Shown: piece after piece, positions 40,663 through 48,683 of the stretch
How the letters are laid out: the number at the start of each line of letters is the position of its first letter
How positions within the stretch are numbered: position 1 is the stretch's first letter
The notes under the pieces: model-generated
Told to the model about the DNA's origin: nothing
The model's input: only the letters and a program-made list of their open reading frames with translations
The model's database searches: none
Position numbers and translations under genes: made by a program
Assembly: GCA_049698695.1 (NCBI GenBank)
Contig: JBAVYH010000121.1
Location: 14,637 to 78,636 of the forward strand
Source: Bog-375 sp049698695
GTDB lineage: Bacteria; Acidobacteriota; Terriglobia; Bryobacterales; Bryobacteraceae
DNA length: 64,000 bases
Direction: 5' to 3'

Positions 40663-41364
40663 ATGCCCTTTCGCACGACGCTGCGCTACATCGGCCTTTC
40701 CATTTTGATGATCCCTCCGGTGCTGAGCTTATGTGAGGTGAACCAGGATAAGACCGTGCGCGTGATTTACCTGGTTTCCAGAGACCGCCAGGTGCGTCCG
40801 GACTTCCAGCTCGCGATGGAGCAGGCTATCAGGGAACTGCAGCGGTGGTATGCCACACAGTTGGAGGGTGCCACGTTTAAGCTCCATGAACCCGTGGTTG
40901 AGGTGGCTCACTCGGCGCAGCCGGCAGACTGGTTCTACGGGCATCCGAATGGCCAGAACCCGGATGATTGGGGCTTCAACAACACGTTAGCCGAGGCTGC
41001 CCGGTTGTTAGGCGCAAAGATCAACGATCCTCATTATGTGTGGGTCATTTACTCAGATGGTCCTGGTAATAAAGGACGCGCCGCACCCGGCGTTGCATGC
41101 CTGCCCGAAGATGATTTGCTTGGCCTCGTGGGCCAGCACCCCACGCAGAAGAAACGCGCTCGCTGGGTTGGCGGCTTGGGCCACGAGTTGGGCCACGCTT
41201 TCGGCCTTCCGCATCCGGTCGACACAGCGCGCGACTATGACGCGCTCATGTGGGCGGGGTTTTATGAGAGTTACCCGGAGAAGGCCTATCTCACCGAATC
41301 AGACAAGACGATCCTGTTGCAAAGTCCCTTCTTCGTCGCCAGTCCTCAAAAAACAAGCCGCTGA
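40663..41364 (+). CDS. Membrane-anchored or secreted metzincin-like zinc metalloprotease
   Basis: 233 residues. An N-terminal hydrophobic segment (YIGLSILMIPPVLSL) exports or anchors the protein. GGLGHELGHAFGLPHP (His 174, 178, 184) is the HExxHxxGxxH zinc site of metzincins, and ALMWAGF (Met 196) could form the Met-turn. The preceding region (VWVIYSDGPGNKGRAAPG) has no named domain. It should cleave peptides outside the cytoplasm. The ATG at 40663 is chosen because the membrane segment begins 10 residues later. It follows the conserved secreted protein by 86 bases. Confidence 0.8.
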   Translation: MPFRTTLRYIGLSILMIPPVLSLCEVNQDKTVRVIYLVSRDRQVRPDFQLAMEQAIRELQRWYATQLEGATFKLHEPVVEVAHSAQPADWFYGHPNGQNPDDWGFNNTLAEAARLLGAKINDPHYVWVIYSDGPGNKGRAAPGVACLPEDDLLGLVGQHPTQKKRARWVGGLGHELGHAFGLPHPVDTARDYDALMWAGFYESYPEKAYLTESDKTILLQSPFFVASPQKTSR

Positions 41365-41432
41365 CCCGGGCAACCAACGCCTTGCCGGCCGGTTGTTTTA
41401 CGGGTGGCGTCGGCATTATCCTGATGTTCGCC

Positions 41433-42263
41433 ATGACGCGCAACGATTTTCTCAAGCTCTCCGCCGCGGCCGCGCTTTCGACTGCGGCCACGGCTCAAAA
41501 TCAGCAGCCCAATCCGGACCTGGGTTTCACCGACACTCCCATGGAACCGGGCATGCCCTGGCACGTGCACGATCCGGCGCGCCCGCATCCCAAGGTAATC
41601 GTCCCCGGCAGCATGCCGGGCGCTCCGCCTTCGGACGCCATCGTGCTATTCGATGGCAAGGACCTTTCGCACTGGGTGCAGCGCGGCCGGGGCGCCAACG
41701 CTGGCAAACTGATCGACCCCGTGTGGAAGCTCGGCCCCGGCTACTTCGAAGTAGTGGGCAACTCGGGCGACCTGCTGACGCGCGAGAAGTTCGGCGATTG
41801 CCAGTTGCACGTCGAGTGGGTGTCGCCCAACCCGCCCCATGGCAACAGCCAGGCACGCGGCAACAGCGGCGTGCTGCTGATGAGCCGTTATGAGATTCAG
41901 GTGCTGGATGCCTGGGAAAACCCGACTTACGCGGATGGCCAAACCGCTGCGATTTACGGCCAATGGCCCCCGCTGGTCAACCCGGCGCGCCGGCCGGGCG
42001 AGTGGAATACTTACGACATCGTTTTCGAAGCGCCACGCTTCGCGGGCGACCAGGTAACCAAACCGGCGTTCGTCACGGTGTTCTACAACGGCGTGGTGGT
42101 GCACAACCACAAGGAGATCATGGGCGCCATGGTCTACCGGCACGTAGCCCACTACACGCCGCACGCCGCCGAAGAGCCGCTGATGCTGCAGGACCACCAC
42201 GACCCGGTGCGCTACCGCAATATCTGGATCCGCCGCCTGGGCGGGTACGACCAGCCAGAGTAG
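41433..42263 (+). CDS. Secreted DUF1080-family (3-keto-disaccharide hydrolase-like) protein
   Basis: 276 residues. The N-terminus (MTRNDFLKLSAAAALSTAATA) resembles a Tat/Sec export signal. The beta-sandwich domain of DUF1080 (GH16-like concanavalin fold) contains AIVLFDGKDLSHWV, WKLGPGYFEVV, GDCQLHVEWVSPN, NSGVLLMSRYEIQVLD and GEWNTYDIVFEAPRF, the canonical order. Family members hydrolyse 3-keto sugars or bind polysaccharide. It begins shortly after the metalloprotease gene. The TAG stop (42261) is at the start of a REP-like doublet. An ATG at 41424 is also in frame. Substrate is inferred. Confidence 0.9.
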   Translation: MTRNDFLKLSAAAALSTAATAQNQQPNPDLGFTDTPMEPGMPWHVHDPARPHPKVIVPGSMPGAPPSDAIVLFDGKDLSHWVQRGRGANAGKLIDPVWKLGPGYFEVVGNSGDLLTREKFGDCQLHVEWVSPNPPHGNSQARGNSGVLLMSRYEIQVLDAWENPTYADGQTAAIYGQWPPLVNPARRPGEWNTYDIVFEAPRFAGDQVTKPAFVTVFYNGVVVHNHKEIMGAMVYRHVAHYTPHAAEEPLMLQDHHDPVRYRNIWIRRLGGYDQPE

Positions 42264-42267
42264 GTGG

Positions 42268-42303
42268 GGCAGGTTTCAACCTGCCAACGCCCGCTTGCGG
42301 GCG
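42268..42303 (+). repeat. REP-like doublet
   Basis: A 36-base copy identical to 37754-37789, starting five bases after the stop of the DUF1080 gene. Confidence 0.8.
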
Positions 42304-42467
42304 AGAGCTTGTCGAAATCCGGCGGTGGGTCAGTCACCGCGATCGGCGTGACGCGGCCAAGCACCAAGAAGGCCACTTTCCGATAACCCCATTACCAGGA
42401 AGTACCCAAGTTCCTGGCCTCCAATAGGCTCGTGGATACGGCGGATGCTGAGTGCTACGCTTACCGC

Positions 42468-43634
42468 ATGCCACACCTGACGTGGACCACGGTCCTGTCT
42501 GCAGTCGCCGCTGCGGCGGAGACTCAGCCCGATGCTGCGAACATCTTGAACAGGGCCAGCGAAACCTACAAGGCCGTTTCTAAACGCCATCTCTTCACGC
42601 AGCTCTTTGGCCTCACGACTGCCCTCCTTGTTGGGAACTGGGCGCTGGCAACCGCCGCTGCCGGCCAGACCACATCCGCCGATCTTGCCGCGGACTGCTC
42701 CGCGTACGCGTCCATTCCGCTGCCAGCAGAAGCGGGGAAAGCTCCTGTACCCAAAACACCCCCGGCTTGTGCTTCTTACCGCTCCTATCGCGGCATCGGG
42801 CGACTGGTAAATTACTCCGAAGCCCGCGCATGTGCATGGCAGGAGCGGCTTGCGCAGAAGGCTGACCTCGGACAAAACCAAGCGGAACCCACTGCATGGA
42901 TTGTCGGCGGCTCGCTAATCCTCGCCGACATTTATTTCAACGGGGCTGGAGTCAAGCGCGACATCCCGCTCGCCATGCGCTTCGCCTGCGAGTCCGAAGA
43001 AGGAATGGCGAAGCTAGCGTTGCCGGACATCGCTAAACTTAACGGTTCACCTCGCGCGAATGGACCTTTCGAATTCTGCGACTACGCCGCGTCGACCTTC
43101 ACGATGAACTTCTGCAGTAGTTACGCATCCGAAATCGAAGATGACCGCAGAAGTCGTTACTACAACTCGCTGAAATCCTCCATGACTCCGGAGCAACAGA
43201 CAGCTTTCGAAAAGCTCCTTGCCGCCCAGAACGCATACACAAAAGCACATGCCCTCGAGGTGGATCAAGGCGGCACCATCCGCGGTATACGAACCGTCGG
43301 CTCACAGGGTATCCTCAAAGAGTTCTTTCACACGGAGGTAGTTCACTTCGAGCGCAAGAAATGGCCCTCACTTTCTGACGATCAAATCACAATGGCCGAT
43401 GCCTGGCTGCATCGCGAATACGTGAAGAAACTCCAGCAGTTACGAACGCAGACAAAGGAATCTATCGATCAGGGCGCCGTCACGTCCGGCAATCTTTCCA
43501 GCGTGGAAGAAAGGTGGCAGGCCTACTGTGATGCCTGGGTCGCATTTGCGCGTCTCCGCTATCCTGCCGCCGTCGCTCTCATCCGTGCGGAAATTACCCT
43601 CGACCGATACCGTCTGCTGAAGACCATCCAGTAA
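42468..43634 (+). CDS. Hypothetical protein with Sel1-like segment and C-terminal DUF1311 (LprI-like) region
   Basis: About 388 residues. The N-terminus (MPHLTWTTVLSAVAAAAETQ) is a weak export signal and a second hydrophobic stretch (LFTQLFGLTTALLVGNWALATAAAG) follows. WIVGGSLILADIYFNGAGVKRDIPLAMRFACES resembles one Sel1-like repeat (in pieces: YFNGAGVKRDIPLAMRF). The end (DAWLHREYVKKLQQLRTQ, then SVEERWQAYCDAWVAFARLRYP) matches DUF1311, the LprI lysozyme-inhibitor family. Four or more cysteines suggest an extracytoplasmic location. The gene is AT-richer than its neighbours. A GTG at 42432 is another start. Function unknown. Confidence 0.65.
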   Translation: MPHLTWTTVLSAVAAAAETQPDAANILNRASETYKAVSKRHLFTQLFGLTTALLVGNWALATAAAGQTTSADLAADCSAYASIPLPAEAGKAPVPKTPPACASYRSYRGIGRLVNYSEARACAWQERLAQKADLGQNQAEPTAWIVGGSLILADIYFNGAGVKRDIPLAMRFACESEEGMAKLALPDIAKLNGSPRANGPFEFCDYAASTFTMNFCSSYASEIEDDRRSRYYNSLKSSMTPEQQTAFEKLLAAQNAYTKAHALEVDQGGTIRGIRTVGSQGILKEFFHTEVVHFERKKWPSLSDDQITMADAWLHREYVKKLQQLRTQTKESIDQGAVTSGNLSSVEERWQAYCDAWVAFARLRYPAAVALIRAEITLDRYRLLKTIQ

Positions 43635-43818
43635 GTGCCGTAAGTGAGCAGTTCGGCGTCAGGTTGATGAAACGGGGTTACCGGGAACTGGCGAGGCCAC
43701 TTGAACCGAACATCGCCAAGTTGGGCACTGACGCACCACCCTGGAATCCAACGCCCTGCCATTCTCATGCCCAACGCCCACGGCCAGGCTTCGCGCCAAG
43801 CTCGCCGCCGAATTGTGA

Positions 43819-44829
43819 TTGAATAAGGACTGGCAGCCTCCGTTGACCCAAGACCCTCCGCGCATCCTCGTGGTCCGGCTCGGCGCGATGGGCGATATCG
43901 TCCACGCCTTGCCCGCAGTAGCTTCTCTGAAACAAGGTTTCCCCGGCGCGCACCTCACCTGGGTAATCGAACCACAGTGGGCGCCGTTGCTCGAAGGCAA
44001 TCCGTTTGTGGATCGCGTGATTCGGTTGCGCCGCCGCGACGCCGCCGGCCTGCTGGCTTCGTGGCGCGAGCTGCGTTCCGCCCGATTCGATTTCGCCGTG
44101 GATTTCCAGGGCCTGCTGAAGTCCGCCGTGGTGGCCGCAGCCGCGCGCCCCGAGCGCATTTTTGGCTGGGACCGCAGTCAACTGCGCGAGGCCGCGGCGG
44201 GCGTTTTTTACACCGTCCGCGCTTCGAGCGCCTCCGCGCACGTGGTGGATCGCAATCTCGACCTTGCCGCTGCCGCCGGCGCCGCCCGCGCCCTTCGCGT
44301 TTTCCCGTTGCCGCCCGGCCGGCCCGAAGGGGCGTTGCCCGATGGCGGTTTCGTCCTCGCCTCGCCCATGGCCGGCTGGCGCGCCAAGCAATGGCCGCTC
44401 GAAAACTACCTGGCGCTGGCCGGAATGCTTATGCGCGAGTGCAGCCTTCCGCTGGTGCTCAACGTTCCGCCGGGCGCTCCGCTCGGAACCACGGAAGGCG
44501 TTTGGCCGCACGCCTGCGGCCTGCCCGGGTTAATCGATGCCACCCGCCGCGCCGCCGCCGTAGTGGGCGTGGACAGCGGACCTCTGCACCTGGCCGCGGC
44601 CCTCGGCAAACTCGGCGTGGCGCTGTTTGGTCCCACCGACCCGGCGCGCAACGGCCCTTATGGCAATTCCCTCCGCGTGCTGCGGTGGCCCGGCGCCGTG
44701 ACCACTTACAAGCGCTTCGACGCCATCGACGAGAGCATGCGCCGGATCGCGCCCGAGGAAGTGTTCGACTCCCTGCGCGCCGCGCTTGGCTGCGCGGACG
44801 GTTCCAGCGGGAGCGTCCCCGATGATTGA
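43819..44829 (+). CDS. GT9-family glycosyltransferase (heptosyltransferase I-like)
   Basis: 336 residues. RILVVRLGAMGDIVHALPAVASLKQGFP is the family opening (short form RLGAMGDIVHALPA). The C-terminal half has VLASPMAGWRAKQWPLENY and GVDSGPLHLAAALGKLGVALFGPTDPARNGPYG (in part), which hold the nucleotide-sugar site. WaaC/WaaF-type enzymes add heptose to lipid A-core in Gram-negative bacteria. The start is TTG at 43819 or 43843; no ATG is close. It overlaps the ICMT-like gene by 8 bases (ATGATTGA), giving one operon. Substrate could be a heptose or another sugar. Confidence 0.85.
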   Translation: MNKDWQPPLTQDPPRILVVRLGAMGDIVHALPAVASLKQGFPGAHLTWVIEPQWAPLLEGNPFVDRVIRLRRRDAAGLLASWRELRSARFDFAVDFQGLLKSAVVAAAARPERIFGWDRSQLREAAAGVFYTVRASSASAHVVDRNLDLAAAAGAARALRVFPLPPGRPEGALPDGGFVLASPMAGWRAKQWPLENYLALAGMLMRECSLPLVLNVPPGAPLGTTEGVWPHACGLPGLIDATRRAAAVVGVDSGPLHLAAALGKLGVALFGPTDPARNGPYGNSLRVLRWPGAVTTYKRFDAIDESMRRIAPEEVFDSLRAALGCADGSSGSVPDD

Positions 44830-45373
44830 GTTTCCGAAACCTTACGCGGATGCCGTGGCGCGGCTGCGCGTGCCATCCGGCTTTCTCATCGTGGTGATCT
44901 TTGCCTGGTTGTCCCGTCCTCTGCCGGCGTCCATTGCCTGGGGAGTCCCGGTTTCGCTGTTGGGTCTTCTGCTGCGCGGCTGGGCGGCGGGGTGTTTGGA
45001 TAAGAATCGGCAGCTTTCCACTGGCGGACCGTACGCCCACACGCGCAACCCGCTCTACCTGGGCACGCTGCTGGTCGCGGCCGGCCTCGCCGTTGCCGCG
45101 CGCAGCCTGTGGCTGACGCTGCTATTCGCTTGTGTCTTCGTGTTCGTGTATCTGCCTGTGATCCAACTGGAAGAACAACACCTGCGCCACCTGTTTCCGG
45201 AGTACGCATCCTATGCGGCACGGGTGAGAGCGCTGTGGCCGCGTGCGACTCGGGATCCGGGGTCGCCTCCCGCGCCGTTCCGCTTTCGTTTGTACGTTCA
45301 GAATCAGGAGTATCAAGCCGGCGCCGGATTTGTCATCGGGCTGCTTTACCTGATCTGGCGGCTGCCGCGGTGA
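44822..45373 (+). CDS. Isoprenylcysteine carboxyl methyltransferase (ICMT)-family membrane protein
   Basis: 183 residues with four or five membrane helices. STGGPYAHTRNPLYLGTLLVAAG and EEQHLRHLFPEYASYAARV are the conserved SAM-binding part of ICMT/PEMT-like methyltransferases. Bacterial members methylate lipids, steroids or small compounds at the membrane. The ATG at 44822 overlaps the end of the glycosyltransferase gene, so the two products may modify the same envelope lipid. Probable terminator at 45539-45580 on the same strand. The substrate cannot be determined. Confidence 0.85.
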   Translation: MIEFPKPYADAVARLRVPSGFLIVVIFAWLSRPLPASIAWGVPVSLLGLLLRGWAAGCLDKNRQLSTGGPYAHTRNPLYLGTLLVAAGLAVAARSLWLTLLFACVFVFVYLPVIQLEEQHLRHLFPEYASYAARVRALWPRATRDPGSPPAPFRFRLYVQNQEYQAGAGFVIGLLYLIWRLPR

Positions 45374-45381
45374 GAAAGAAA

Positions 45382-45401
45382 GGTCGAGATGAATCTCGAC
45401 C
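45382..45401. repeat. Palindrome GGTCGAGATGAATCTCGACC
   Basis: A perfect 9-bp inverted repeat with a 2-base loop, 9 bases past the ICMT stop, followed by a second short stem (TGCGCG/CGCGCA). The doublet design is like the REP units in this window, but the sequence differs. Confidence 0.5.
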
Positions 45402-45538
45402 CTGCGCGCAAGACCGCGCACGCCACGGAAACCTGAAAAAAATCTGAATCCTTCCCGCCCTGCGATGTATCCAACCTGACAAAACCAAACGGCACGGGTC
45501 AAAACGGGCCCGAAGGGGAGTGCCGGTGGTGAACTTGA

Positions 45539-45580
45539 CGCGCATGACCGCTCGGAGGGGGTCGGTCATGCGCGAGTTTT
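45539..45580 (+). terminator. Rho-independent terminator
   Basis: CGCGCATGACCG (45539-45550) and CGGTCATGCGCG (45563-45574) form a 12-bp stem with a 12-base loop, followed by AGTTTTA. It faces the glycosyltransferase-ICMT operon and lies next to the convergent MATE gene. Confidence 0.65.
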
Positions 45581-46912
45581 AATGGCACGCCGGCGCCATG
45601 CCGCCAGCAGCGCCGATCCAATCAGAATCAGCGCCGAGCTCAACCCCGCCCAGATTCCCGCCGCGCCCCATCCAAAGCGAAAGCACAACAGATACGCCAC
45701 CGGCAGGCCTACGGCCCAATAACCGGCCAGGTGCGCCAGCATGGGCGTGCGGGTGTCGCCGAGGCCGCGCAGCGCTCCAGTAGCCACCACTTGCAGGCCG
45801 TCGAACAGTTGGAACAACGCCGCGATGCGCAAGAGCACCGCGCCCATGGCGACCACTGCGGCATCGTTCGTGTAAATGCGGACGATCCAGCGCGGCACCG
45901 TTCCCAGCAATACGCCCGCGCCGCCCATAAACAGCGCGCCCAGCAGAATGGCCGTCCAGCCGCGCGTTGCCGCGGCGCGCACGTCGCCGGCGCCCAAAGC
46001 CTGGCCCACCCGCACTGCCGCCGCCGAGCTGATGCCCAGCGGCACCATGTAGGTGGTCGATACCACGTTGAGGGCGATGCTGTGCGCCGCCAGCGAAGCT
46101 TCATCCAGGTGCGCCGCAAAGACGCTCACCAGCCCGAACACCACACCTTCAAACAGAATCTGCAGCGCCGCCGGCATTCCCAAACCCGCCAGGCGGCGCA
46201 TGCGGTCGAGTGAAGGCCGCCAGGAAACCGCCAGCAGAATACCGCCCGTGCGCCGCTCGTGCCACGCGATGGCAGCCAGCAGCACCGCCGCCATGTAGCA
46301 GCGCGCAATCGTCGTCGACCACCCCGAGCCTTCGAGGCCCATCCGCGGCGCGCCGCAGTGGCCGTACATCAGCAACCAGTTGCCCAGCACGTTGACCACG
46401 TTGGCGCTCACTAGCGCGAAGGTGACAGGCTGCACCACGTTGATCGCCTGCAGGTAGCGTCGGAAGGCGGCGTAAAAGAGCAGCGGCGGCAAGCCCCACG
46501 CCAGCGCCTTCAGGAACGGATCGAACTGCGCCATCACATCGGGATTGGTTCCAGTGGCGCGGAGCACAGGGATCAGCGACAGAATCGCCAGCGCCAAGAA
46601 CGGTGCCAGAGCCAGGCTCAGCCAAACGCCGTTGACGAGCGTGCGCCGGCAGTCCGCGGCATCTTCGGCGCCGTGCGCCTGCGCCACCAGCGTATCCATC
46701 CCCAGCAGCATTCCGGTACCACAGATGGCGATGGGGTAGAACAGCATCGCGCCCAGGCTGCCGGCCCCCAACGCCACCGGGCCCAGGCGGCCGGCCATGA
46801 TAGTGTCTTCCACGCCCATCGCCATCCAGCCCAGCTCGGCCAGCGCCAATGGAACGGCCAGGCGCAGCATGGGGGCGAATTCCGCGCGCAAATGAGGTCG
46901 AAGGGCCGCCAC
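45566..46912 (-). CDS. MATE-family efflux transporter
   Basis: 448 residues with about 12 membrane helices in two homologous halves. LAVPLALAELGWMAMGVEDTIMAGRLGPVALGAGSLG is the typical N-terminal half (VEDTIMAGRLGP), and VPLGISSAAAVRVGQALGAGD is the matching motif of the second half. MATE pumps export organic cations or drugs using Na+ or H+. It lies 3 bases after xerC in the same direction and is probably cotranscribed; the reason for that pairing is unclear. Its start ATG at 46912 precedes MAALRPHLRAEFAPML. Confidence 0.92.
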   Translation of the reverse strand: MAALRPHLRAEFAPMLRLAVPLALAELGWMAMGVEDTIMAGRLGPVALGAGSLGAMLFYPIAICGTGMLLGMDTLVAQAHGAEDAADCRRTLVNGVWLSLALAPFLALAILSLIPVLRATGTNPDVMAQFDPFLKALAWGLPPLLFYAAFRRYLQAINVVQPVTFALVSANVVNVLGNWLLMYGHCGAPRMGLEGSGWSTTIARCYMAAVLLAAIAWHERRTGGILLAVSWRPSLDRMRRLAGLGMPAALQILFEGVVFGLVSVFAAHLDEASLAAHSIALNVVSTTYMVPLGISSAAAVRVGQALGAGDVRAAATRGWTAILLGALFMGGAGVLLGTVPRWIVRIYTNDAAVVAMGAVLLRIAALFQLFDGLQVVATGALRGLGDTRTPMLAHLAGYWAVGLPVAYLLCFRFGWGAAGIWAGLSSALILIGSALLAAWRRRAIKTRA

Positions 46913-46915
46913 GCG

Positions 46916-47851
46916 CTACGCCTTGGGATGAGCCTTGTCGTACACCTTCATCAGGTCGGTGAGCGAAACCTGGGTGTACTTTTGCGTGGTGGAGAGCCGC
47001 GCGTGCCCCAGCAGCTCCTGGATGGCGCGGAGGTCGGCGCCGCCGGCCAGCAGATGGGTGGCATAGGCGTGGCGGAAGCCATGTGGGTGGACCGACGGAT
47101 CGCCGCACAGAGCCGTGGCGTAGAGCTTGACGATGCCGTGAATGCCACGGACCCCCAGGCGGTGGCCGCGATGATTGAGAAACAGCCCGCGCTCGTCGCG
47201 CACCACCGGCCGCTCGGCGAGGTACCGCTCGAGCGCTGCGGCGGCTTGGCCGGGCAGCGGCACCTGGCGCTCCTTCTTGCCCTTGCCACGCACGCGGATC
47301 CATGTGTCTTGTGCCGCGACGCTGGTGCCCCGCCCTGTCAGAGATCCGCGGTCGAGGTCCTCCAGATTCAAACCCGCCAGCTCGCTTACCCGCACGCCGC
47401 AGCCGTAGAGGATCTCGAGCATGGCGCGGTCGCGCGACGGGTGTGGCCGCACCAGTTTTCCAGCGGCCACCGAATCGAGAAGGGTGTTCATCTGCTCCGC
47501 CGTCATCACCACCGGCAGTTTCTGCGGAGCCTTGGGAAGCCGCAGCAGGCGGGCCACGTTGATAGGGGCCACGCCCTCGCGCTGCAGGAATTGAAACAGG
47601 CCGCGCACCGCCGCCACCTTGCGGCGGATGCTGACCGCTGCCAGTTGCTGCTGGTAAAGCCAGAGCATCCATTCGCGGAGCAGCAGCAGGTCGATGGCTT
47701 CAGGTGCCGGCGGCTCCGCGCCCGGCGGGGAAACGAACTCGAGCAATTGCCGCAAGTCGCTCCGGTAGGCGTCCAGTGTGTGGGGCGAGACTGCAGTTCG
47801 TGCCAACTCCGCCAGGTAGCGTTCGATCTCGTGCTCGAGCCGGGAGGACAT
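46916..47851 (-). CDS. xerC: Tyrosine recombinase XerC/XerD
   Basis: 311 residues, the Xer length. The SAM-like N-terminal domain (YLAELARTAVSPHTLDAYRSDL) precedes the catalytic domain with Arg 154 (YGCGVRVSEL), Lys near 190, His 257 and Arg 260 (HPHGFRHAYATH), His 283 (LGHARLSTTQ) and Tyr 292 (KYTQVSL). It resolves chromosome dimers at dif. The ending MKVYDKAHPKA is like housekeeping XerC. No phage or integron cassette is near, so it is unlikely to be a mobile integrase. It is the upstream partner of the MATE gene. XerC versus XerD is not settled by sequence alone. Confidence 0.9.
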   Translation of the reverse strand: MSSRLEHEIERYLAELARTAVSPHTLDAYRSDLRQLLEFVSPPGAEPPAPEAIDLLLLREWMLWLYQQQLAAVSIRRKVAAVRGLFQFLQREGVAPINVARLLRLPKAPQKLPVVMTAEQMNTLLDSVAAGKLVRPHPSRDRAMLEILYGCGVRVSELAGLNLEDLDRGSLTGRGTSVAAQDTWIRVRGKGKKERQVPLPGQAAAALERYLAERPVVRDERGLFLNHRGHRLGVRGIHGIVKLYATALCGDPSVHPHGFRHAYATHLLAGGADLRAIQELLGHARLSTTQKYTQVSLTDLMKVYDKAHPKA

Positions 47852-47930
47852 GGTTCAGTCCGCGAGCCGGTCGCGCGGCGCAGACTTTTTGCGCGCGCGC
47901 GGCGTCCTAGTCTCTGAGAAGCCGGTTGCT

Positions 47931-48578
47931 ATGATGAAAACCATGAAGCGATGTCTATGCCTGCTGCCGCTGGCCGGCGCGCTGGCCTGCGCGGCGGATC
48001 TGGCCAGCGTGCATTCCGTGTACCTGTTGCCCATGGCGCGCGGCATGGACCAGTATCTGGCTAACCAACTCACCAACGAACATGTTTTCCGCGTCGTCAC
48101 GGATCCCAAGCTGGCTGATGCCGTGTTTACGGACCACATCAGCGAGGCTTTCCAGGCAGAGTTGGAAGACTTCTCGCCGGCGCCCAAGCCGCCAGCGCCG
48201 GCCAAACCGGCCAGTGCGGAGGCCGAAGCCAAGCCGGCCAATGAAGCGCCAGCAGCCAAACCGGCCAGTGGGGAGGCCGAAGCCAAGCCGGGCGATGAAG
48301 CGCCAGCCAAACCGTCCCGTTCGGATACCAAAGCCAAGCCGGGCGATGAACCACCGCCCTCGGGCCTGATGGCGGATACGGAAAACAAGCTGAGCAACCC
48401 CGCAGCCAGCTCCGGGTTCAGCCGTGCGCGCGGTACGGTGTTCCTGGTGGACGCCAAGTCGCGCCAGGTCATCTGGTCCATATATGCGCCGCCGAAGGAT
48501 TTTGACGGCAAGGAAATGAATCGCACCGCCTCCGATATTGTAAGCCACCTCAAGCGGGACCTAAACCCGAAGAAGTAA
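47931..48578 (+). CDS. Secreted hypothetical protein with Ala/Pro/Lys/Glu repeat
   Basis: 215 residues with a signal peptide (LCLLPLAGALACAADLAS). The first part (LADAVFTDHISEAFQAELEDF) and the last part (GTVFLVDAKSRQVIWSIYAPPKDFDGK, in part; ASDIVSHLKRDL) form a conserved frame resembling acidobacterial hypothetical proteins. Between them lies a low-complexity stretch of three repeats (48201-48356) rich in Ala, Pro, Lys and Glu. The linker may span the periplasm or contact the cell wall. The ATG at 47931 is used; ATGs at 47934 and 47943 are alternatives. It diverges from xerC. No function is known. Confidence 0.65.
   Translation: MMKTMKRCLCLLPLAGALACAADLASVHSVYLLPMARGMDQYLANQLTNEHVFRVVTDPKLADAVFTDHISEAFQAELEDFSPAPKPPAPAKPASAEAEAKPANEAPAAKPASGEAEAKPGDEAPAKPSRSDTKAKPGDEPPPSGLMADTENKLSNPAASSGFSRARGTVFLVDAKSRQVIWSIYAPPKDFDGKEMNRTASDIVSHLKRDLNPKK
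48201..48356 (+). repeat. Three tandem 51-54 bp repeats inside a coding gene
   Basis: Units at 48201-48254, 48255-48305 and 48306-48356 each begin GCCAAACCG. They encode the AKPAS/AKPSR...EAKPG linker. Copies 1 and 2 are the most alike; copy 3 has diverged. Confidence 0.8.
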
Positions 48579-48683
48579 TCGGCCGGGGGGAAGCGGACCA
48601 CCCGTTCCGTTTCTGCGTAAATCCGAACCAATCTGAAGCGCGACGAGCCGCACCAGGCGGTGGGCGGCTACACTCAAGGGATC

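Noticed and set aside
46916..47851. XerC-like recombinase as a prophage or integron integrase
   Set aside because: Length and C-terminus are those of housekeeping Xer proteins and no phage, att or cassette sequence is nearby.
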